Of a DNA stretch of 64,000 bases, positions 1-13,110 are shown piece after piece. A program made the translations under genes and the position numbers. Position 1 is the stretch's first letter. Every line of letters begins with the position of its first letter. The notes beneath the pieces are model-generated. The model was not told the DNA's origin. It did not search any database and saw nothing but the letters and a program-made list of their open reading frames with translations. The DNA comes from Patagioenas fasciata (Eukaryota; Chordata; Aves; Columbiformes; Columbidae): NCBI RefSeq assembly GCF_037038585.1, contig NC_092526.1, positions 35,601,501-35,665,500 on the forward strand, given 5' to 3'.

Positions 1-3000
1 AGCAGGCGACCTGGAACACCAGTGGTGAGTGAACAAAGGGTTGTGTCTTCAGGGATCACAGCGACGTTTTGGGTGGCCAGTGGGAGTGAATCCATCTGAT
101 TGCTTTTGAACATCCAGTTGTCACATTCAAATGGCTCTGACAACATACAATTTACCTTCAAAAAGAGTAGCTAAATAATGGCACAATAAAAACAAAACAA
201 CAAAATCCAATCTTTTCTTCTTTTATGTATCTTTTTCTTAAAAAGAAAAAGACCAACTTACTGAGCTCATGGGACTGGTTCCTTTTACAAGCAGGATTAA
301 AGATTTTGTTTATTCTCAGAATAGACTTTAGACTTTTTTTTAATTCTGTGAAAAATTGTTCTTTTATAATGCAAGCTGATGAAGCCTCTAGAGATTTCTT
401 TTATTTTCAAGTTGTCTTTAGCTTATATCTGATAAAAACACCTGGCTTTGAACATAAACAGAATCTCATTTCTTAAAATACATATGTTCAGGTAACTAAG
501 AGTTTCTCAGAGATATTACAGGTTAACACTGAGAACCACAATACAGTGCACTCAAACTTCAGATTTGTTTCAAAATACAGGGGAGCAAATGCCTATTTGC
601 AATTTACATTGTTGTATAACTATTTCTATTTTAAAGTGAAAGACAGTTATTTTGTTTGGTTGTACTTAATCCTGATCTATGTGGGATTGAACTTTGTGCT
701 TCCTTCTATAAGAATATGTTGTTTCATCAGTCTACTGTATGGTGAAGATGGGAAATAGCCCATGTGCTCATCTCGGGGCCTGCAGTTTCAGACAGAAAGC
801 AACAGGTCTAGTGTTACTTGGCAGTGCAAGGAGGAACAAAGGGTGATTTTCAGTAGTTCTTGGAACTTTGTATTTTAAGGTAATTAACCTCCTTTCTAAA
901 TGTGTCCCTTTGCAGTGTAAGTTCCTTTAGATTTTGTCACTTTTTGGGAATGAGCCTTGAAGCATAGCAGCCTGTAAAAAGTGCAGCATAAGTAGAGAAA
1001 ATTAATTCTAAAAAATATTCCCACTTTATTTCACAGGGAAGCATCAAAGGGACATAGTCTGCAGGGAAAAAGCAATCAGTTCACTTTAAAGGAAAGGTTA
1101 ATTAAGTCTTTTTTCCTGTCCTATTAATTTTCATCACCTACATGACTGGGAAAATGAATCCTGATATACCAGGGATCACAACTCTCTTGAGTACAGAGAA
1201 CATATATGTTTTATTTTCTAGCTGCTTCCATCTCTAATAGATAAACAGGTTTTAAAACAATACAAACAGCTCTCATATATATCACCTCTTTTGTCAGGTT
1301 TCTAGTTAACTAATATTTCTGAAGAGTTCCACTTGGAAAAATCTAAACAAATGAGGCTGATTTTCTGGAGAGGCTGAATAGTTGACTTGTTAAATGCTAA
1401 TTTAAATGCTTTTAAATTAATGTGGTATGTCTTTACTTTGTTTTCCTTTCTCCCTTCTGTTCCGTGCAGATCTGACAGCCCGCCTGTCTTGGGTAAAGTG
1501 GGATTAAGCGGTACCCAAAACAAAGACCTTGAAAGGCAGCATGTTGCAAAACCCGATGATCTGACTGCTGGGTACCGGCTGTTAAATTCTCAGTACTGCA
1601 AGCAAAAGCATGGCACTTACTATTTTACTTATTGTCACAGATCGCTTTCTCACTGCATGTTCAACATCCAGCCTCTTTTGGTGTCAATCCATTGCTGCAT
1701 AGGGCCTTCTGTTTCTCTTTCTTCTAGTTTCTCACACACTTACGGATTGCTCTTGCATGAAAACAACAGATTAAAAATAAGTGTCATTACAAGCACTGCA
1801 ACAACATTTTCTCTTCCACTGGATGAGAGCTATGTCCAAATCACGTTTCCAGCATGTAGGAAAACCTACCCCAGATCACAAGAAAAAAATAAGCACCACC
1901 TGTTGCAACCTATTGCTTGGCTTCAGATGTCCAGCGCCATAACTGTAAAAGTCACCAGTAATTTACAGCACAGAGACCACAAAAGGCCCAGTTTTCAGGA
2001 GATGAGACACAGGTCTTTGTGTCTCTCAAAAATGTTTCATGCTTTCTTCCCAATGTGATGACTTTGGGAGGCTGGAGTCCCAGGCGTTTTGGTATGAAAA
2101 GGCCAATGACTGCTAGCACTTGGGCACCATCTACCCCTCACACATGTGAATGCCCATGCAAAGGCAGCAGCTGGCTTTTGACATTTTTACAATAATTTTT
2201 CTCATTTGTTATTTTTTTGACCAAATGTTAGCAAACTGATGCTGCTTCAGCAACCATTGGGAAGGCTGTGATAAATGTTTCCAACATGAAACGTCACCCA
2301 CATTCCCCCTGCAACAAAACAGAGGGGCAAAGCAGTACACTCACACTTGGCAAATGATTCTAAAGAGGAGTTTCCACAGAACAGCCATCCTGTTCTGCAG
2401 CCCATGATAGCAATGAATGTTTTAATATTAGCAAAAATGAAACCATGAAGAAAAGCTTATAGCTGTTTGTGGCATAATTATCTCATACTACCTGAGTGTA
2501 CCCTAAAGCTAACATTGTGTTTGTTGAATGCATTATTTTTCCCCATCAGACCTATACTCTAAAGGCTCTGAATCTGCTGTTTGGTAAAGAAGAGTCATCG
2601 TACATCTTTTACACCTCTGTAACACCCTGCTAGTGCAGTCAGAGATCTGAAACCCTTCTGCCTTAATGTACTTTATTATGGTATTTCTTAGCAGGTAGGA
2701 TGCTAGATTTAGATACAGAGAATGCATTTATTTTAACCTACTGGTTAGTTCTCCTCTAAGAAAAAACGTGTTAGTATTTGTCATTTTGCTCTGGTTGAAT
2801 TTTGATGGTTTTGGGGGGAAGTAAAAATGAAGAGAAGCCCTTGAGGGGAAAAAGGAAAAGAAGCTTCTACCCTTTTCATTTTTTCTGTCAAAACAAAAGA
2901 GAGAATTTCATCTCAGATGCAACAATGTATTTCAGTTCACTTAGAATAAAACGTTTCATTGCAAATTTTTGACTCTGTTTTCTCACCCACTCAAGACATT

Positions 3001-3108
3001 TGGATAAATTTTTACAGTAAACAGTGCCTGAAAGGGTAAAACCTTAAAAAAATGCTTGGAAATGCAATTTTCCCACTTTTACTTACATGTCTACTTATTT
3101 TTGTTTAG
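1..3108. other. Intergenic 5' flank, no gene seen
   Basis: This AT-rich unique sequence has no recognisable coding exon, RNA gene or large repeat. Small structures include a 9-bp inverted repeat (CTTTTTCTT with AAGAAAAAG) near 229-251 and an 8-bp inverted repeat at 2377-2397. A strong pyrimidine tract followed by CAG ends at 1469 and resembles a 3' splice site. An open frame of just over 200 codons spans 1387-2058, but its protein matches no family I know. The stretch around 1080-1150 is rich in TAATTA-type words and could be conserved regulatory DNA. Confidence 0.6.
2377..2397. repeat. 8-bp perfect inverted repeat, 5-nt spacer
   Basis: CAGAACAG (2377-2384) is followed by the 5-nt spacer CCATC and its exact reverse complement CTGTTCTG (2390-2397). 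The half-sites AGAACA and TGTTCT are the classic glucocorticoid-receptor halves, but they are 7 nt apart rather than the required 3. It is probably a chance hairpin. Confidence 0.6.
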
Positions 3109-3224
3109 AAAACCAACCAACAAAACAAACAAAAAAAAACACACACAAAAAACCCACCCACAAACAAAAAAACTAAACCAAACAAAAATACACCTTCAAC
3201 CAACCAACCACAAAAATACCTATT
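3109..3224 (+). repeat. G-free A/C-rich low-complexity tract
   Basis: About 116 consecutive bases on the + strand contain no G at all and only a handful of T. The sequence alternates AACC, AAAC, CACA and CCCA units and ends with three AACC-type repeats. The other strand is therefore a T/G-rich tract. Similar strand-asymmetric tracts lie at 23911-24002 and 57982-58036, in the opposite orientation. The tract is directly visible; its origin (microsatellite expansion or decayed retroposon tail) is unknown. Apparent open frames crossing it are low-complexity artefacts. Confidence 0.9.
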
Positions 3225-6200
3225 GGATTTTAGTTGAAAAAGTAAATAATACAAATCTGTATAATCTCTAAAATATGAAATAATTGATTTTTCCAAATCT
3301 GTCACTCTCCTTTGCTAGAAATACAGCAGGTCCTGTAGACAGAGACCATGCTGGAAAATCAGGGCATGTGGCTGAGGTTCTTGTTTCTACCCTATCTGCA
3401 CAACTTGGAGCATGTCATTGATATGCTGATCCACTCTCCCCGGCTCCTCCATTTACTCAACTGTCCCTGCCAGCCCCCAAATGCTTTGCTGTGTGCTCCT
3501 GGGCAATGCCTCACTCGCAGGAATCCAGCTGGGACCTCCACTTGGGCTGCAACATTAGCAATACTGAAGCCACTTCTATTTTGTCTGCAATCACAAGGCA
3601 CTCCAGATGGGGCCACACAACACACGCAGCGAATCAATGCAGCAGTCCTGATGCTTTAAATCCCTAGTGACTCCCTGCTCACACAAAAGCAATATGGGGA
3701 GATGAACAGGACCCAGAAGCCTTGAGAGGCCCCTGTGCGAGACCAGCAGGACAAGTGTGATGACACCCAGAAGAGGACCCTGCTCTGAGGGAGGTGCACC
3801 TTAACCTTTACGTCAAAGAGCAGGGCTTATACAAACACAAATTCAAACTCTTCACTCTTAAATAGCAGGACAGAAACAAATAAGAGGAGAACGCCTCCAC
3901 TTCCTTCCAGAGGGCCAACTTGACCCTTTGCAAAAGCGGACAGCACACTTACCAAGAAAAAGCCACCCTGGCACAATTGGGAGGTGTGATGACATTATCA
4001 CCTTCCTGCCTAGATTAAGGCAGGTTCAGCCTCCTCAGTGGGACCACAGCCATCCTCCCAGAGCTGAGAGATCACCACACCTATCTCAGAGTTACACTCA
4101 GTAACCCAGGACCCATGCTCTCATTAAGGAACGCATGGGCAGGAAGAGCCACATGCCCTTTTTCTAAAGGCAGAAAAGTCTTTCCACAGCAAGCCAAGGG
4201 TGACAAGCTGTCTCATCTCCACAGCCCCTAGCACGTTTGGCCAGAGAAAGCCCTTTCAGCAGCCTAAGATGTGATGCTCAGCCACCTACGCAGTTTGGTT
4301 GCCATCCTGCATCTCTGCGCCAAGGGGAAATACAATGGTCTGTATGTCCCCATCTCCTGAGTTAACACTACAATCCCGTGACTGCAAAAACGGTACCATC
4401 CGTGTCAACGTGGGAAGGGGAGAGCTGAATCAAGCTGGCTATTTAGAAAGTGCCCAAACAGACCCAACAGGGTTTTCTACAAGTTCACATCAGGATGTAT
4501 TTCTTCAAGAGCCTTAGTTATCACAACAGGAACCTGTGACTCACCCCTCCAAGATACTCTCAGACAGATCACAAACGTCACACACCGTGGTCATGATGAA
4601 GCAATAATGCCTCTGTAGTGCTGTCATGGCTAATTTTGGGTGTCCAGAATCTCTGGCTTCAGATATCCCGTTTCAACAGTATCAGAGACTGGACAATCTG
4701 CCTTGATTTACTTTGCACTGCAGCACTTGGAGGTCTGTGCTGGATATAAGACAATAACGCCACATTATGAAACAAATAAACATCTGCTGAAGGTACCTGG
4801 TTGCAAGCAGAAATGTCTTTGCACTTTGGTCCAGCCTAGAAATCCTGCATAATGTCTTCTGAAGCAGGCTGGGTATGTGCAGTAGCAGCAGGAAAGCACA
4901 CTGATATAAACGTAATATTGGGCAATCACTAAGGTTCATGAATTACCTGCAGTGGATCAACAACTAATCTGGAGATGACATTAGTACCAAAAGCATCCTA
5001 ATGACAAAAGCAGGAAGAATTGTTCTGGAACAAAAGAGATGTTCTTCAACATGGTGACTCCAGCTAAGGAAGGAAGCTAAAGCTGCAGTCCTCCTCTGAG
5101 ATGCAGGCACTCACCACTGATACTCCATCCTCAAAAAGTGATGCCAGGAAAGACAGAAATATCTGCTAAGCCTTCTCCAGCCCAGTTCCACCAACACAAC
5201 TGTGGAGCTCCTGTGGGACTTGACAGTTGTTTGAGCACAGCTAGCCTGTGGTCTGCAGGTTGGCAAGCTCTGCAAAATGCCTGGCTGCGGAGACAATCCC
5301 ACCTATCCCTGGTGCTGTCAAGGAATCATTGCACAAGGCATGACTTTGAGGAACAGGCTGCTGGAATTCGATGATGACTCTAAGCCCGGAAAAAACGCAG
5401 CAAATAAATCCCGCAGCAGGATATGTAAGGATTGGGGTTTGGGTTGAAGTCAAAACCAGAAATAAAAATGTCCCTTTCGGGAGTTAAAACTCTAATCCTG
5501 GGCTCTTGAGTCAGTAAGTAGGAGTCAATACATTTATTGCCACCATTAAACCTGATGAAGCCGTTTCTCCTCACGCACACTCTGCTTTGACACCAGTGTT
5601 GTTCTGTCGCCTTCAGTGGAGCCACATTTGATTTACACTGGCCGGAGGGGACAGTCCACCTCTGCCTGCCCTCCCCAAGCTACCTGGAGTCTGACAGGCT
5701 GTTACAGCTGACACACCAGCCAAAGGTGCTGGACCAAAGGATGCTTCTTGGATGATGTCTTGTTAAATCATTTGGATGCAACTGGCTGCTAAAATGGTGA
5801 ACATGTCATGCCATCAGATCAGTCTCTGTTTAATCCTCTCTGATGACCCCATTCATATGGGATGAATAAAAGCAAATGAAGAGGCTATCAGCTCTCTCTG
5901 GCTGAAGGACACCAAGCCAGCACTATGGCTTTTGTGTTTTTTTCCGGGATAGCCATTCCTGAACAGCTTCAGGTTTGGGCATATTTCCTGTTAAATAAGC
6001 CTGCCTTTCTCTGACTGAACTTTAGCTCCTGGAAGCAGACTCTAAGGCAGAAAGACCCTGGGGGGTAATGATTTTTGTGCACTACATTTACACTCCATGT
6101 CAGTCCAGGGTAACTGCTGTGTGTAGACATGCTCCATGTCCACCCATCTTCCCTCCTGCCAGTTCTGGTTCATTCCCTGTGTCACGCTTGATAGCTGTTT

Positions 6201-9142
6201 GCCCAGCTTTCTGGTCTCCTGTCAACAGGCTTGATTGGCAGCACAATGTGATTCTCTGCCATGGAACTACTTCTGATATTTACCCTCATTTTTCTGTTTC
6301 TTCATCTCACCTTCTGAATCCTGAAACTTTATCCCAGGAGCAACAACTATAGAGTTCCCGTAAATCATACGGAGTCTGTTATACACACACACAACCTAAT
6401 TGCACAGCAGTCCATACACAATAGATTACATCCTAGCACAGATCAGGATTTTAAGATCACTTTATGAAGGTGGAGACCCATGCGAGGTTTCTCAGTTCCA
6501 TCAGCAGGTTCTCAAAGGAGCACACTGACTTCCAAAGCAGCTCTCAATGACCTCCCTGGTTTGAGAGCCAGGCTCCCCCTTCCTGGTCTTTTCATCTCTG
6601 TTCCCTTTGCAACACAGCACGGATCACCTCTGATTTTTCTTTACAAAGCAGCAGGATCCTCCCACCAGAAATTCAATGGCCAAACCTCCTCTGGAAGGAA
6701 GCCAGGTGCTGAAGAATGGTACCCTCATATTGCAACCTCTGAGGACCAACTTAGGGGCCCATCAACAGCAAAAGAATTGTTCACTCGAAACACAGTCCTG
6801 CTTCCAGCTCACCACAGTCCTTGCCAAGAAAAGTGAGAATGATTTGTTACACCTTCCTTCCTCCAGAACTAAACTACTGACCCCTTCTGAAACAATGTAC
6901 CATGGTTCTCCATCAACTTGGAAACTCTGGAACAAAAGAAATCACTTCTCCATTGTAAAGAAAGAAGTTGTTCTTTTGAGAAGGCATTAATAGTTTCTTT
7001 AAAGGACAGACCTGGACATGAAGGGCCAATTTGATTTTCTTTTTTTTTTTGCCACAGACCCACAGTAGCAAAGTTCATTTCCAAGAGCCCTACTATGTCA
7101 ACAAGGAAAAAAGACTTTCACGTTTTACCTGAAACAAGACTGGACAAGTAATTGGACAACTTCATACTGCTTCTTTAGCGTTGCCAGAGCTTGGCCACTG
7201 AAGATCTTGTGATTCACAAGCTACCTGACCTGTGGTGTTCAAGATTTGAAAATTAAAGAGGGGGAAGCCTGTCTTCCAGTCACCCACAGCCCTGATTGAA
7301 AGAAAACTCTCTTAAAGTCACTCCCATTCTGCCTGTACAGAAGTTGGACATTTTCAGAAAATTTTCAGAAATTTTCAGAAGAGGGACTTCAGATAGGAGG
7401 CATGAGCAAAGCATTGTAGCACCATAGCATTTTATTATGAAGACAGACATGGTCCTAATAGACAGAAATATCTCTGCATGAAGTAATAGCTCAACTGCAC
7501 AATGATATTTTTAATCGCATTTCAGTAGCCAGCCACCGTTTCACGCAGAAGAGACTCCACAGCATTAGCTGCATCCTGTAAAGTTGTCTGAAGAGCACAA
7601 CCGCTATTACAGCCTCATTCCTGGTGGATGAGAGGAGATGGCCTTACACTGGCTTTGTATACAGTCCTGCTTCACTTCATGACTGTCTTTCCAAATCTCA
7701 CTCCAGCAATGCAAGATCAGCCATAGTGGCTGGTTCTAGTTTGCAAATGGATAACAATCTCTGAAAGTCAGACATGGCTCCACAAGTGTTGTCATGATGA
7801 TGGATTACCCCAGCCTGTTGCTGTCTCTGCTCATACAACCACACACATTCTGCTAGATGCATTTAGGAGGAGAAGGCTGAACTGCAGAGAAGGATTGTAT
7901 TAAAACTCTGCCCTGAATCAAACATCAGGCACCATGTCTTTACACCAGTACCTTCTTGGATGCTGAGCATCAGTTGGTCAGGAAACACGTTTTCCCTCAA
8001 ATAATGGGAACATCTAGGACCTTGGGAACAGGAAGTCAACAAAGGAGGTCTTCTCTTCACTGCCTTCCTGTTGCAGAGAAAAATAAAATTTATCTGTACC
8101 TCCTATGCTGAAACCCCTTAGCCTCGAGAGAGCTACCACCATGGTCTGCCCTGGACCTATCTTCAGGTGGGATGGCAGCCAGAGTTGGTGCTGTATGGCA
8201 GCTGGTGGCAGTCCCTACATTGTGCTTGTATATCTTTGCAGGTGTCTGCACATGAATCTTGAATCATGTATAACCAGTTGGTGAAGCAGAAGCAGCAGCA
8301 GGTCTGTTATTAGCAATTTGTATTTCCTACCTGGCTTCACTGGCCTCTTTCTCAGTCCAAAAGCTCATACGCTATTGGCAAGACTGGGACTTCATCACAG
8401 CCTTCATTTACTTTCAAAACCAATGATCTTCATTTTGTGTAGGATTCCCTGGGCACTTCTTATAGGTAGTGTTGCCCTGTGGGACACTGGGATCTGCACC
8501 AGAAGTTGTTTGATCCTAGGTCAGACTTTGGGAAGGAGACAAGAAGCGTGTTCCCTTTGCATGGTCATAGAGCAGCCTGGCCAGGGCCAACTTTTTGGTC
8601 AAAGCTGGACCTTGGACTTTCCCTGCAGATACTACTTGGAGCAAGACAGTCGGTTTACACATGTAGGGGGGCAAACACACAGTCTGTGCTGGCTTTCAAG
8701 AGGAAGTTAAAATATATAGTCAGCATCCTAAACACCTTGTGGAATTCCCCATACAACAATGCAACACATTGCCCTCCTTTCCCAACTGATACTCTCAATA
8801 AATAAAAAAATACACAGAATATTGCCATAGGGATTACCAGCAAGCCCTGACCTCTGGGAAGAGCCTCTCAAGCCACATCAGCTCCTTTTGTGGGAATAAC
8901 GTGCAATTACAACCACTGTGCCCAATTTTAGATGACTCCCACCCAGTCTGTTTGCTTAAGTCCAAGTGCATTTGAAGAGGGAAACACCAGAGCCAAAGCG
9001 ATTCTGATCTCAAAGGTAATTTCTTGCCAGGAGAAGGAAAAGGCAGGAGGGGAAGGGAATAAAATCAGACGTTAATTTGCACTACCAATCAAAGCCCGCG
9101 TACCAGGAGGATGTTTGAGCAGAGGGAAATCCAGCTGCAGGC
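3225..9142. other. Intergenic, no gene seen
   Basis: This is unique sequence of mixed composition. None of its many short open frames encodes a recognisable domain or has convincing splice sites. The only repeat structure of note is three tandem copies of ATTTTCAGAA at 7350-7380. A weak CTCF-like word lies near 8193-8210 (two mismatches to the core). I see no RNA gene and no large interspersed repeat. Confidence 0.6.
7350..7380 (+). repeat. Short tandem repeat, 3 x 10 bp
   Basis: ATTTTCAGAA occurs at 7350-7359, 7361-7370 and 7371-7380, with one extra A after the first copy. It is a minor minisatellite with no obvious function. Confidence 0.85.
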
Positions 9143-9159
9143 ACTGCCCTCTCGTGGTG
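9143..9159 (-). promoter_or_regulatory. Candidate CTCF-binding motif (minus orientation)
   Basis: Read on the minus strand the core is CCACGAGAGGGCAG. This matches 13 of 14 positions of the usual vertebrate CTCF core CCASYAGRKGGCRS. CTCF anchors chromatin loops and domain boundaries. The match is visible in the sequence; occupancy is inference. The motif points left, away from TWIST2. A second candidate at 46922-46935 points right. Confidence 0.45.
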
Positions 9160-11433
9160 CAGGATTAAAATCTCGCCCTGCCAGAAGCAAGGGATGACTC
9201 CTGCGAGCACCCCTGCTCCAGCTCAGCACCAGCAAAGCAGATCACCTCAGGGAACACAGCAAACAGAAACAGCTGTTAAAAATGCACATGAAACGTATGC
9301 ATAGCTATCTATCTCTGCAATTAGATAATGCTTTATGCCTCTTCACCTAAAATCCTTATGGTTTATCTTTCTGAAGCCATTTTTACACATCATTCTGCCC
9401 TCTCTCCAAGTCCTAGTTTTCACACCTTGCATACAGAAAGAGCCTGAAATATTATTTAGCCTGAAAATGCTCCCATATGCAGTGTCTGAGTGCTCAGAAA
9501 TATCTGTGTAGTACTTGCACAGCACCTGGGGTAGCCAAGATGACACAAGCTGGCACACAAAGCCTGCAGGTAGAGCATCCATTGATCTCGGACAGCTTCA
9601 GGGAGCCAAGCACCATTCCCAGCTCTTGTCCTGAAGGCTGCCGGCACTGCAGCGAGACACCTCTTTCTCTCATCAGTGTCTCACAAATGGCTAAGGCATC
9701 TCCTCTGAAAGCACTTTCCAAAAATAACCAAGCTGAGGCAGACACCGGGTGTGGAAAATTTTACCCCAAGTCGTTCCCATTAGACACTGTTGTACAGAGA
9801 GAGATGAAAATGGAGCGAAGTAACGGGAAGGGTAGTCACAGGCTTGGCTACTTGGAGTGCACAAAAGCACTGGTGTGTGTGTCCCTTTCTCTTGGAAAGG
9901 TGAGATAGGACAAAAGGGAATAGTAAAACTTCACATACAGAGATCAGCAATTAGTATCAGCCATGAAGTGACACCAGCCCAAAGGACCTTACCCTGCAAC
10001 AAGTGTTCTCACAGCATTTCAGTGCCCAGCAGGTTTCCCTCTCACCTGCCCCTCCAGCTACGAGCCACACTCACAGATGAGGTTTATCAAAAAAACATTG
10101 ATTGGTCACAGGGTGAGATTTAAATTTGGGTTCCCTGAGGACACTTTTGCTAAACAGTCACAAAGCTCCTCAGAATGGAACCTGATCCTGATACCTCCGA
10201 TGCTGAGGCACGCACAGGCGTACAAGCACACACGCATCCTGCTCGAGCGTGCAGGAGAGATTTCCCAAGTTAACATTTACACAGTTCTCCAGAGGACAAT
10301 AAAGTTATATGAACTGTAGCAACCATTATTGGATGTTATAGCACTAGACCGAGCCAGTGAGCTAATCTGAGACCTGGTTTTCAACAAATATCAAATCCTC
10401 TCGTTATTCAGATAACCTGCATTTCAGACCTGCAATTCCCAAGGTTTTCAACTTGCACACCCCCTGCTGCAAACGCCTCTCTCCTCATGTAGTTTAAATT
10501 GCAGCAGATACTTCTATTACCATATTCGTTTCCCCCAATCCTACATTTTTCTCCTCCTGTGGTACACACCAACACATCCAAAGTCACCACCGCATTTAAG
10601 AATCTTGGGAGATGTAGCAAGACAAGTTTGCAAGAGCAAGGCAGACTTTCCCAGCCAGCACAAACCTTAGTACAGATTTTTACCCACCTAACAGGCTGAT
10701 TTGCAGCATTTCTGCACTTTAATCCCACTTTAGCAGTCCAGGAAAGTGACAAAGCACATGCTTAAATGTGCTTATGCTGAGCTGGATTCAGTGAGGGAGC
10801 AATTAGTACCAAGGGTAGACTCCTATGTTTTGATGGATCGACACCTTACATTAAGCAGCTTATCAGTATTGCTTTCTGCTATTGAAATACGTGCTGCATT
10901 CTTAAATCAAACCCGTTCCAGGAAGATAATTCCATATTATCAGTAAGTTTCCAATAGACACTATCCAACTCTCCCTCTGACGCCATGTGCTAAGATTTCT
11001 ACAGTATCGTGACAATACAAAAATTTCAGACTTAGAAACATTACACTGCCCCAGCAGAATGATGGATCTGCTTCCAGGGTGTGAAAAATCCTCAAGCCAA
11101 ACGAAAAACAGAAAAGGTCTTTCAATAACTTTCTTTTCTTTTTCCACGTTATTTTCTTCTACCAACTCTTACATCCTCATGAACTGATCCCAGCGCAGCT
11201 CTTCAACAGCCGAACTATTCTCTGTGGGGTAAAACATCAGCAAAACACACAACTTGGAGCCAGCACTGAAACTGAATTGCTTCGCAAAATGAAAGTAATA
11301 CGCAGTTGGTATCTTCCCAGCGAATGAAATTAATAATGTTAAAAATCAATAGTACTTTAACAATCCCATAAAACTGAAAAATTAAATCAGTGAAAGAAGG
11401 TGGCAAACCCTTTAAAGTTTTGTGGATTAAAAA

Positions 11434-11452
11434 AAATATATATATATATATT
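11434..11452. repeat. (TA)n microsatellite
   Basis: An uninterrupted alternating A/T tract follows an A run. It is directly visible and likely length-polymorphic. Confidence 0.9.
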
Positions 11453-11896
11453 CAAAATTACCAACTTTCAAGGTATCTTAAATGCCGTGAGGAAGAACTG
11501 CACCCTATCAAAACAACTTGTTCTTGGAGCATTCAAGTGAAAACTGTGGCAATCTTAACCTTGGTTATTTCCATGTTAAAATGTGCTGCTCTTATCTTTC
11601 GAAAGAGTTCATAAAAGTAAACATTATCTAAGGAAGAGCCGAGCACCCTCTCTTCTGAAGGTGTTTAGTACAAATAGTTAGGCGCAATACCACATTCCTA
11701 AGTAATACAAAGACCGACCTTTTCAAAGCAATAAAAAATAGTTAGAAAACTGAATCGAATAAGTATTCACGGAATTTGTTTTAATTCTTCACTAGCACGT
11801 GAATGCAGAATAAGTACTCTTTAAAAAAAACCTCTCACTGCTTAAATAAATTTGAGACCCTGAATAAACAGCAATGGAAGTGATTTTTGGCTTACT

Positions 11897-11930
11897 CCTT
11901 TATATATATATATATATATGTGTATATATT
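11897..11930. repeat. (TA)n/(TG) microsatellite
   Basis: A run of TA dinucleotides is interrupted by one short TGTG and then resumes. A short open frame covering it encodes only alternating I/Y residues and is not a gene. Confidence 0.9.
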
Positions 11931-12959
11931 TAACTTCTCTTCTTTTTCTTTACAATTTCTGTTACCTTGCTACTTATTGCTAGCTCAATTTCACAGCTGC
12001 AGGGAGGGTTTTTTGGGGGGTATGTGTGGAATTTGGTGTGCTTTTTTGTTTTGCTTCCCCTGCCTTCCCCTCCACTTTGTGAGTAGATCAGCTTGAATTC
12101 CAAGAGGAATTTCATGGTAGTGAATGTCTCTCTACCTCCAAAATTGAGGAGAAAGCTGTCTAGCCTCCCTTCGGTAAAAACTGTGGTGGAACAAAGCAGT
12201 ACACTTGAAATAATAACAATAATAAAAAAAATCCTAAATTTCATAAACTCAACCAGATGCCTTAGAAGGGCAAATATCTTGTTCCTCTTTAATTAAAAGG
12301 TACAGCAAATAAAAATCTGGTCTTAATTAAACAGCAGGAATATGTTATCTCCTGTAACCACTCTGCCACGGTGAATTAACTTTTGCTAGTATTTTGTTTT
12401 AAATCCACTGCATATCAATCTAAACCGGACACACAGAAGGAAAAGTTAGCTTCTGTGAGAATATTTACGTGCTCCCAGAGAACAAGGCAGCAGCCCCTGA
12501 CTGGGTATAATCTGGCAGGGCCAATGGTTTGTACTGGTTTAGGCTGACACCAAAGCGGGTCCTTGAGGGTCAGTTGATGTTGACCACCACACTCAGCACA
12601 GATGCTAATGCGAGGACAGACATGCCCGCATATAAGCACGCTTAGCCTTTGCTTTACACACCGAGAGACGCAGTAGATTTAGTTGCACCGTTTAATCAAT
12701 TTTTTTCAATTTTCAGTTCAAGACCAAACAAGCCGCTTACCCCGTTCCCTCCAGGACTGTCCTCGTCCTACAGCCAGCGCTTTCAGGGATCAGCATGCCC
12801 GCAAATTTGCGGCTCTGGGATCGCAAGGGAAAAAACGCTTTGGACAGAGGCATCCGCAAGCAGAGCTAAACCCTGGCTTTTCCCAGCAGCATGGTATCCC
12901 AAGCCGGGACTGAGTCTGCTTGTAAAATAGTGCAGGTGTGTTTGTTGTAATCATCTCTC

Positions 12960-13110
12960 ACTAAAAAGAAACAGGTTCATGGGGTTTCAATATAATTAGC
13001 ATGAGCTACAGGCCTGCCTTTAATCACTACCTTGCTGGTTAATATAATCAAGAAGGTAAACAAACAAGGATTAACTCCATTAAATTAAAAAAATATATAT
13101 TCTACTGAAA
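12960..13110. promoter_or_regulatory. Candidate enhancer-like island (POU/FOX words)
   Basis: This AT-rich patch has clustered transcription-factor words. TAATTAGCAT near 12995 has a POU-type ATTAGCAT half. A GGTTAATATAATC word lies near 13038. GTAAACAAACA at 13056-13066 is a near-ideal forkhead site. Such clusters typify conserved non-coding elements around developmental regulators. Conservation cannot be seen from one genome, so the call is inference. Confidence 0.3.

Larger units (their letters stand above)
9160..12959. other. Intergenic, no gene seen
   Basis: Unique sequence becoming AT-rich toward the right. It contains two TA microsatellites (about 11434-11452 and 11897-11930) and no recognisable exon. 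G runs near 12002-12020 (GGGAGGG then GGGGGG) form only three tracts and do not make a full canonical G-quadruplex. Confidence 0.6.

Noticed and set aside
2377-2397. Glucocorticoid response element from AGAACA and TGTTCT halves
   Set aside because: The halves are 7 nt apart; receptor dimers need 3 nt.
3580-3625. CR1-like phrase GCACTCCAGATGGGGCC
   Set aside because: Only about 17 bases resemble CR1 and the flanks do not continue the consensus.
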